A DNA stretch of 5,531 nucleotides from Microthrixaceae bacterium. Lineage in GTDB: Bacteria > Actinomycetota > Acidimicrobiia > Acidimicrobiales > Acidimicrobilacustridaceae. The notes under the pieces are model-generated. The model did not search any database and was not told where the DNA came from. It saw only the letters and a list, made by a program, of their open reading frames with translations. Position numbers and translations under genes: made by a program. The stretch spans positions 1 through 5,531 of the forward strand of contig CANGMY010000119.1 in the NCBI GenBank assembly GCA_947455015.1, read 5' to 3'. Position 1 is the first letter of the stretch; each line of letters starts with the position of its first letter. Below, one piece after another: positions 1 through 4,328 of the stretch.

Positions 1-1022
1 CCGTTGTCGAGAACGGGTCGCTTGCAGCCGATCGGGTAATCCTTCGGACAGAGCGAATCAGCTACCTCAGGATCGTTGACAGTGCGGCGAACCATTTCGC
101 GGAACAGTTCAACGGCCATTTCGTTTGCGTCGAGATCCTTCGCCGCATCGGCCCAAATTCGTGACGCGTTAAAACCCTGTTCTTCAAGCGCGGCGTCACG
201 TTCTTCTTCCGTGCTTTCAAGGATGAATTTGTCGGGATCTGCAAACGTGAAAATCGTTGCACCCGTTGTGTGTGCGGTTGCGAGTGGCGAGGCGTACTGC
301 TGGGCACGAACCTCTCGATAGCGCGACTTCACCTCGGCCTGATGTTCGGGCGTCAGCGGTCGGTTTTGTGATGGCCAGGCGAATGTTGCGGTGCGTTGAA
401 ACACGGTGAGATGGCTCGCGACCTTTGCGAGTTCCGGAATGGTCTGTACGCCTGAAGAGCCATTGCCCACGATGCCAACACGTCGGCCTTCAAGGGCAAC
501 CTCTTCTTCGGGCCACAAGCTTGATTGCAGAACTTCGCCAGCGAATGAATCGAGCCCCGGCCAATCGGGACGATGCGGCGCCGACAATCCGCCAGTTGCC
601 ATCACACAAAAACGCGAGCGAAGTTGTTCACCCGTTTCGGTATCAACAATCCACGAATCGGTTGCTTCGTCGAACGTCATTGCGGCGACTCCGGTTTCCA
701 AACGAATGTCCGGGCGAAGGTTGTAGCGATCGGCAATGTGATTGAGATAGCGCTCAATTTCAGGCTGGGCCGCGAAGTGTTCGCTCCATTCCCATTCCTG
801 TTCAAGCTCAGGGTCGAAGCCGAATGAGTACTCAAGACTTGGGATGTCGCAACGCGCACCGGGGTAGCGATTCCAGAACCAAGTGCCGCCGACCCCCGCA
901 GCCCGTTCAAGAACGATCACTCGAAATCCGCGCTCACGAAACACCTTCAACGCGTAGAGACCCGACATGCCCGCCCCGACCACGATGACGTCAGCGTCCA
1001 GCGTTACGTCGTTGCTCCCCAT
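1..1022 (-). CDS. Baeyer-Villiger-type FAD/NADPH monooxygenase, C-terminus cut by window edge
   Basis: Group I Baeyer-Villiger monooxygenases (BVMOs) are soluble flavoproteins that use NADPH and O2 to insert oxygen next to a ketone; the substrate cannot be predicted here. Visible are the FAD-binding GAGMSG (residues 16-21), the BVMO motif GGTWFWNRYPGARCD (45-59), ATGG (142-145), the NADPH-binding GNGSSG (186-191), FQRT (208-211), where the Arg would contact the NADPH phosphate, and CKRPVLD (333-339). The family fingerprint FxGxxxHxxxWP is present at 160-171, but its histidine is glutamine (Q166). About 340 of a usual ~530-550 residues lie in the window. The ATG at 1022 has a GGGGGAG ribosome site 5 nt upstream. 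The gene follows the photolyase-like gene after 57 bp on the same strand, so co-transcription is possible. Family assignment is firm; enzymatic activity is less sure because of the His-to-Gln change. Confidence 0.92.
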   Translation of the reverse strand, partial: MGSNDVTLDADVIVVGAGMSGLYALKVFRERGFRVIVLERAAGVGGTWFWNRYPGARCDIPSLEYSFGFDPELEQEWEWSEHFAAQPEIERYLNHIADRYNLRPDIRLETGVAAMTFDEATDSWIVDTETGEQLRSRFCVMATGGLSAPHRPDWPGLDSFAGEVLQSSLWPEEEVALEGRRVGIVGNGSSGVQTIPELAKVASHLTVFQRTATFAWPSQNRPLTPEHQAEVKSRYREVRAQQYASPLATAHTTGATIFTFADPDKFILESTEEERDAALEEQGFNASRIWADAAKDLDANEMAVELFREMVRRTVNDPEVADSLCPKDYPIGCKRPVLDN

Positions 1023-1027
1023 GATCG

Positions 1028-1034
1028 CTCCCCC
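1028..1034 (-). promoter_or_regulatory. Ribosome binding site of the BVMO-like gene
   Basis: The minus strand reads GGGGGAG, 5 nt before the ATG at 1022. It is the clearest Shine-Dalgarno sequence in the window and fixes the start of the monooxygenase. Confidence 0.7.
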
Positions 1035-1079
1035 AAGCTCTTCCGAATTGGAACACACTTCCACAAAACCGCGTCCGGC

Positions 1080-2291
1080 TCAACGGCGATTCGCCCAAGC
1101 GCTGAAACTGGCGACCGACCCTGATCCCGGTCGCTGCAACCACGGCCAGGGATGAACCTCGGCCACGTTCAATGAGCGCGACCGGCGCCTCCAACCGGGC
1201 ACGGGAGCGAACGTGGTGGCGAGAGGTTTGCCGGCGAGAACCTTGCGCGGATCTCCGAGGTGAACCTCAATCGTGCGCTCAGTTCCCAACTCGGCGAGAC
1301 GATCGGCAAGAAAGACGAGCCGCTTCGAGGAAAGTCGAAGCTCTCGTAGCAGCGGTTCATCGAACACAAAGACCACGGGCAGTTCGGAGTGTGCACTCAG
1401 CGCGGGGTCGTCCTCGCCCAGTGACTCGGCGGTAAGCCACACCGCTTCGGGGGCCGAAGAATGCTCGACCTGTGCTGGTCCGGCTGTCAGCACTGGATCG
1501 GGGTCGCGTCGAAGGCGGGGGTCGCGTTCAACTGGAGAAAGTTCCGGCTCGTCCGGCCACTCTCCAATCGGACACGCATCGCGGTGGTCACAGGAACCAC
1601 AAAGTTCCAGTGCGCGCCGGCGGACTTGAGATTGGGAGAACCCGTACACCTTCGAAGAACCCGCGCCAACCGTCCATTGCCAACCAAGCCGATTCGCAGC
1701 ACGAGAACCATCCAGAAGATGAGTGAAGAAGTACTGCTCACCAATGCGCCAGTTGGCGCCGTTTCGCACCGACCATTGCGAAGCGAGCCACATACGTGTT
1801 TGGTTCACCATCCAACCATCACGCTCAAGTTCATCGAGATTCGTTTCGATGCAACGCATTGACCGATCCCAAGGTTCGGCATCATTCGTTGAGCGAACAA
1901 CGGGTGCATTGCGTAACGGTGAGCCAGTTGCGTTCCCTAAGCGTGCATAGAGATGACGTGCGTATTCTTGCCAACGCAGTTCGTCACGAAACTTTCGTAC
2001 ATCATTGGCAGTGCCTTTGGCGGCGGTAAAGACACGAGGCAATTGCAAAAGACCATGACGGATCCAAGGCGACAGCCCTGATGCTCCTCGCTGCGAGACC
2101 GGCAATACTTCATTGTGCCGCTCGGCGTATCCCGTGAGATCCAGCGTTGCGAGCGCCGCATCCGCTGCTGCTTGGGTTCCAACAAATCGTTCCGACCTGC
2201 GCACGTCGTCACTGCAGAGATGCGCAAGATGTTGCGCCACCCACTGCACTTCTTGCCCGGGTTCGGGAATCGGCAGCATCGTTTCGCTCAT
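1080..2291 (-). CDS. Photolyase/cryptochrome-family flavoprotein with reversed domain order and putative Fe-S cysteines
   Basis: 403 residues. Residues ~30-243 match the FAD-binding helical domain of photolyases: ASGLSPWIRHG (70-80), FRDELRWQEYARHL (101-114), GWMVNQTRM (159-167), WRIGEQYF (181-188) and DGSRAANRLGWQW (194-206). By comparison with E. coli PhrB recalled from memory, N200 matches the flavin-N5 Asn378, W204 and W181 match Trp382 and Trp359 of the electron-transfer chain, and W107 matches the substrate-contacting Trp277. Asp374, Asn379 and Arg278 are replaced by S196, R201 and Q108. C147, C231, C234 and C240 sit like the four [4Fe-4S] ligands of FeS-BCP photolyases. Residues ~283-403 resemble the normally N-terminal alpha/beta antenna domain (DDPALSAH, VVFVFDEPLLRELRLSSKRL, GDPRKVL, SFSAW), here placed last and shortened. 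The ATG overlaps the upstream stop as ATGA; a weak AGG lies before it. DNA repair or light sensing are both possible. Confidence 0.88.
   Translation of the reverse strand: MSETMLPIPEPGQEVQWVAQHLAHLCSDDVRRSERFVGTQAAADAALATLDLTGYAERHNEVLPVSQRGASGLSPWIRHGLLQLPRVFTAAKGTANDVRKFRDELRWQEYARHLYARLGNATGSPLRNAPVVRSTNDAEPWDRSMRCIETNLDELERDGWMVNQTRMWLASQWSVRNGANWRIGEQYFFTHLLDGSRAANRLGWQWTVGAGSSKVYGFSQSQVRRRALELCGSCDHRDACPIGEWPDEPELSPVERDPRLRRDPDPVLTAGPAQVEHSSAPEAVWLTAESLGEDDPALSAHSELPVVFVFDEPLLRELRLSSKRLVFLADRLAELGTERTIEVHLGDPRKVLAGKPLATTFAPVPGWRRRSRSLNVAEVHPWPWLQRPGSGSVASFSAWANRR
1083..1445 (-). other. C-terminal photolyase alpha/beta-like domain (permuted position)
   Basis: Residues ~283-403 of the photolyase-like protein. 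The order of motifs follows a canonical photolyase N-terminal domain: VWL (for VWFRRDLR), DDPALSAH (for DNPAL), VVFVFDEPLL, LSSKRLVFLADRLAEL, VHLGDPRKVL, then a compacted stretch and PGSGSV-SFSAW. About 115-120 residues replace the ~130-170 usual. The conserved RRDLR stretch is degraded to TAESLG, so antenna binding may be altered or lost. The match is by eye against family consensus. Confidence 0.7.
1572..1601 (-). other. CxxCx5C cluster, putative Fe-S ligands
   Basis: Encodes C231, C234 and C240 of the photolyase-like protein. Together with C147 (codon 1853-1851) this gives spacings of 84, 3 and 6. In Agrobacterium PhrB, recalled as C350/C438/C441/C454, the spacings are 88, 3 and 13. The first three ligands fit closely and the last is nearer. 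A [4Fe-4S] cluster is the likeliest ligand; zinc is the alternative. Confidence 0.6.
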
Positions 2292-2662
2292 GTCAGACCT
2301 ATCCGAAATGGGCCCTTTGCTGTCGACGGATCAACCCGTCGCCCGTCTTGGGTGATGACAACACGTCCTTCGACCGAAAGTCGACGCGCCGCGGCGCGGG
2401 CTGGTTCGGTAACTCGTTCCCAATTCTCACCGGATACCAATTGCGCAGCATCGTCTGGGGAGATCGTTACGTTGCGCGGCCGTTGCGAAAGCAATTTGAG
2501 AATGGCCGTTTCAAGCTGCTGATCAACTGGCTGAATTCCTCGTTTGCGACATGCATCAGAGCAGTGGCGAACCTCGTCCCACGAACGCGCCCACTTCTTA
2601 CGCCACGTGATTGTGCGCCCGCACACAACGCAATGCTTTTCGGCGAGGTCGGGCATCTCCAT
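2288..2662 (-). CDS. DUF2256-DUF3253 fusion protein, zinc-ribbon-like, coupled to the photolyase gene
   Basis: 124 residues from the ATG at 2662. Residues ~8-41 form a DUF2256 domain: CVVC (11-14), the conserved TWRKKWARSWDEV stretch and CSDAC (34-38), a four-Cys site that likely binds zinc. Residues ~47-123 form a DUF3253 domain, predicted winged-helix-like, with RRLSVEGRVVITQDG and the terminal GPFRI. Both are families of unknown function; DUF2256 proteins are often found beside photolyase/cryptochrome genes. Its stop overlaps the start of the photolyase-like gene in ATGA (2291-2288), which implies translational coupling. Start choice is uncertain: TTG at 2665, ATG at 2662 and ATG at 2656 are all in frame, and a GTAGG lies 3 nt before the 2662 ATG but 9 nt before the 2656 ATG. 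The role may be accessory to the photolyase, for instance nucleic-acid binding or cofactor handling; that is inference. Confidence 0.88.
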   Translation of the reverse strand: MEMPDLAEKHCVVCGRTITWRKKWARSWDEVRHCSDACRKRGIQPVDQQLETAILKLLSQRPRNVTISPDDAAQLVSGENWERVTEPARAAARRLSVEGRVVITQDGRRVDPSTAKGPFRIGLT

Positions 2663-2715
2663 CAACCTACAGAATCAGTGCCGACGCACTCGTATCCGCT
2701 GAACAACCTTTACGT

Positions 2716-3183
2716 TCAACGACTTGCTGCAAGGACTTCTTCGAGTTCACTCGCAAGCGAATCGGAATAACCGCCATCGCCACGCCAAAGCACTGCACCC
2801 GATTGATCGACGCAGAACACTGAAATTGTTGATCGGTCTTTGATTTTCAGCGGCTGCATCAATTGATTCACATCGCCGTAGACAGTGAACGTGCGTTGGA
2901 GGATGACTGGCTCCTTGATTGCCGCGGCCATTCCACCGTCGATGAACTTGCGGACGGGCGCCCAAATTCGCCCGATCGTTGGTACTTCATAAAACCGCAA
3001 ACCAGCATCGGTAAGCGCAGCTTGCTCGAACCACGGCAGCCATGAATCGACGAGATCTTGATGATTGCGTTGAAATGCGACAGCGACGATATTGCGATCC
3101 CCAGCAAACGCTGAGGGGAGTTCGACATCGAGCCCCTCAAGATTGCGAGCCCGAATGCTTGGAAAGACGAGATCGCTAGTCAT
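2716..3183 (-). CDS. Thioredoxin-fold (AhpC/redoxin or ATP10-like) protein without catalytic cysteines
   Basis: 155 residues, no signal peptide or membrane segment. The layout is that of a redoxin-like fold: a first strand NIVAVAFQRN (31-40) followed by helix DLVDSWLPWFEQ, then FYEVPTIGRIW (64-74), IDGGM (81-85), TFTVYGDVNQLMQPLKI (98-114), and the last strands TISVFCVDQSGAVLWRGDGGY (119-139). The VD-x-x-G-x-VLWR-x-x-G ending is typical of thioredoxin-like and ATP10-like proteins. The site after the first strand, where TlpA, peroxiredoxin and SCO proteins carry their cysteines, reads QRNHQD. The only cysteine, C124, lies in a late strand. A dithiol or peroxidatic reaction is therefore unlikely, and a binding, chaperone or structural role is more plausible. 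No good Shine-Dalgarno precedes the ATG. The family assignment is by fold pattern only. Confidence 0.75.
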   Translation of the reverse strand: MTSDLVFPSIRARNLEGLDVELPSAFAGDRNIVAVAFQRNHQDLVDSWLPWFEQAALTDAGLRFYEVPTIGRIWAPVRKFIDGGMAAAIKEPVILQRTFTVYGDVNQLMQPLKIKDRSTISVFCVDQSGAVLWRGDGGYSDSLASELEEVLAASR

Positions 3184-3237
3184 GACGACAGGGTACGGAG
3201 GAACCTCGTCAGTTACTCGTCGCGCGGCTGCGTCGAC

Positions 3238-4257
3238 TCAAAGCCTGTGTTGAAGCACTGCGGCGATGGCCTCGGCCGCGGCTGCACCTGAGAGCGCCGC
3301 TCCTTCAACCTTTGCGCCACCAAACGCGTCGCCCGCGCAAACAAAGGGCGGAACACCGCTGAGTTGAAGGAATCGTTCCGGATGTTCAACCGACGGACGG
3401 GCGTATCGCCAACGCTGAATCTGAACCGAACCGGGGAGTACCGACGACTCAAGTTGCGCCGCATCAAGCAATGCTTCGGTGATCGCTTCGTCCGGTGCAT
3501 CCCATTGCGCACGACTGAACTCTGGTGTTGCGTGAATCGTCACCGCAGGCACTGCCGAAATTCCCTTGAGGAAATTGTCGGCCATCCAATCGATGGGACC
3601 TTCAACGGGATCGACCGCTCCTGGTTCCGAAAGTCCTGAGGGGCCGTCAAGCACCGCCATGAAAGCGACACATGGGTCGTATTCGATCGCATCAAGCGCG
3701 ACTTTGTCCTTTGCAGCGAGCGCGACCTCGCCATTTTCCAATAGCGCAATCGTCTGCGGAACGGGAGAGGAAGAAATCACTGCATCAGCAATGAGTTCCG
3801 AGCCATCAACAAGCGCGACCGTCCACGACTCGCCATTATGACTGAGCGCAGAAACCTGCGATGCGGTGCGCACATCAAGACCGACGGCGAGATTCTTGGC
3901 AATCGCATTCATCGACACTGCGCCACGGAATCGAGTATGTCCATCAGAATCGTTTACGCCTTCCGGACCGACGCGGCCGCGAAACCACGGAGCAGCTGCC
4001 CCATCATCGACCAGTCGTTCCACCATCTCAGCGAACTCGGCTGTGTGGGTCGTAATGAACTGAGCGCCGTGATCGATCGTCGCCTCACCAATGCGCCGTG
4101 TGGCGAGTCGACCGCCGACGCCACGACCCTTATCGAGAACGATCACATCGCAACGTTCTTGAAGTCGATGAGCAGCTGTAAGCCCGGCCATCCCCGCGCC
4201 GATCACGACAACACTTGGTCGAGTCTTTGATGCATTCACAGGGTCAGGTTCGCACAC
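3238..4257 (-). CDS. Renalase-like FAD-dependent oxidoreductase (NAD(P)/amine oxidase fold)
   Basis: 339 residues, the length of bacterial renalase-like proteins. It has the N-terminal dinucleotide motif VVVIGAGMAGLTAAHRL (16-32), the second FAD motif DKGRGVGGRLATRR (42-55), DHGAQF (62-67), RWRYARP (282-288) and the C-terminal FAD signature FVCAGDAFGGAKVEGAALSG (305-324). Known renalases oxidise mis-reduced 2- and 6-dihydro-NAD(P) isomers back to NAD(P)+ with O2, giving H2O2. That activity is likely but not provable here, because other members of COG3380 are uncharacterised. It is cytoplasmic; there is no signal peptide. The start used is GTG at 4257, with only a weak AGCGG upstream; an in-frame GTG at 4239 is an alternative, and conserved sequence begins after both. 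It is first in the possible operon downstream of the hairpin at 4280-4315, and 54 bp separate it from the thioredoxin-fold gene. Confidence 0.88.
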   Translation of the reverse strand: MCEPDPVNASKTRPSVVVIGAGMAGLTAAHRLQERCDVIVLDKGRGVGGRLATRRIGEATIDHGAQFITTHTAEFAEMVERLVDDGAAAPWFRGRVGPEGVNDSDGHTRFRGAVSMNAIAKNLAVGLDVRTASQVSALSHNGESWTVALVDGSELIADAVISSSPVPQTIALLENGEVALAAKDKVALDAIEYDPCVAFMAVLDGPSGLSEPGAVDPVEGPIDWMADNFLKGISAVPAVTIHATPEFSRAQWDAPDEAITEALLDAAQLESSVLPGSVQIQRWRYARPSVEHPERFLQLSGVPPFVCAGDAFGGAKVEGAALSGAAAAEAIAAVLQHRL

Positions 4258-4279
4258 CGACCGCTGGACTCGCGTGGTC

Positions 4280-4315
4280 GGAGGGAGCCGACCTCTCTAG
4301 AAGTCGACTCCCTCC
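4280..4315 (-). terminator. Strong hairpin, likely terminator of the surface-protein gene
   Basis: Arms GGAGGGAGTCGAC and GTCGGCTCCCTCC on the minus strand form a 13-bp stem with a 10-nt loop. The only imperfection is one G-U wobble on the minus strand; the plus-strand transcript would instead have a C-A mismatch, so the structure favours minus-strand RNA. It starts 13 nt after the stop codon of the surface-protein gene. No U-tract follows, which is common for actinobacterial terminators but also leaves open an mRNA-stabilising role. Confidence 0.65.
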
Positions 4316-4328
4316 AAGTTTCGACGCG

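Noticed and set aside
1023..1079. GGAA/TTCC small inverted repeats before the BVMO gene
   Set aside because: Four-base stems only; no promoter-like -35/-10 pair could be defended.
1273..1629. Plus-strand Ser/Arg-rich open frame
   Set aside because: Low-complexity composition produced by the opposite strand of the photolyase-like gene; no start signal or family motif.
2678..2691. Short AGTGC/GCACT hairpin in the gap before the DUF2256 gene
   Set aside because: Only 5 bp with a 4-nt loop and no U-tract; too weak to call a terminator.
2147..2770. Plus-strand open frame of 207 codons
   Set aside because: It lies antisense to the DUF2256-DUF3253 gene and the start of the photolyase-like gene, both with clear family motifs; its protein shows no recognisable domain.
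3198..3207. Palindrome GAGGAACCTC between the renalase-like and thioredoxin-fold genes
   Set aside because: A 10-base palindrome is expected by chance in a sequence of this length, and no second copy was noticed.
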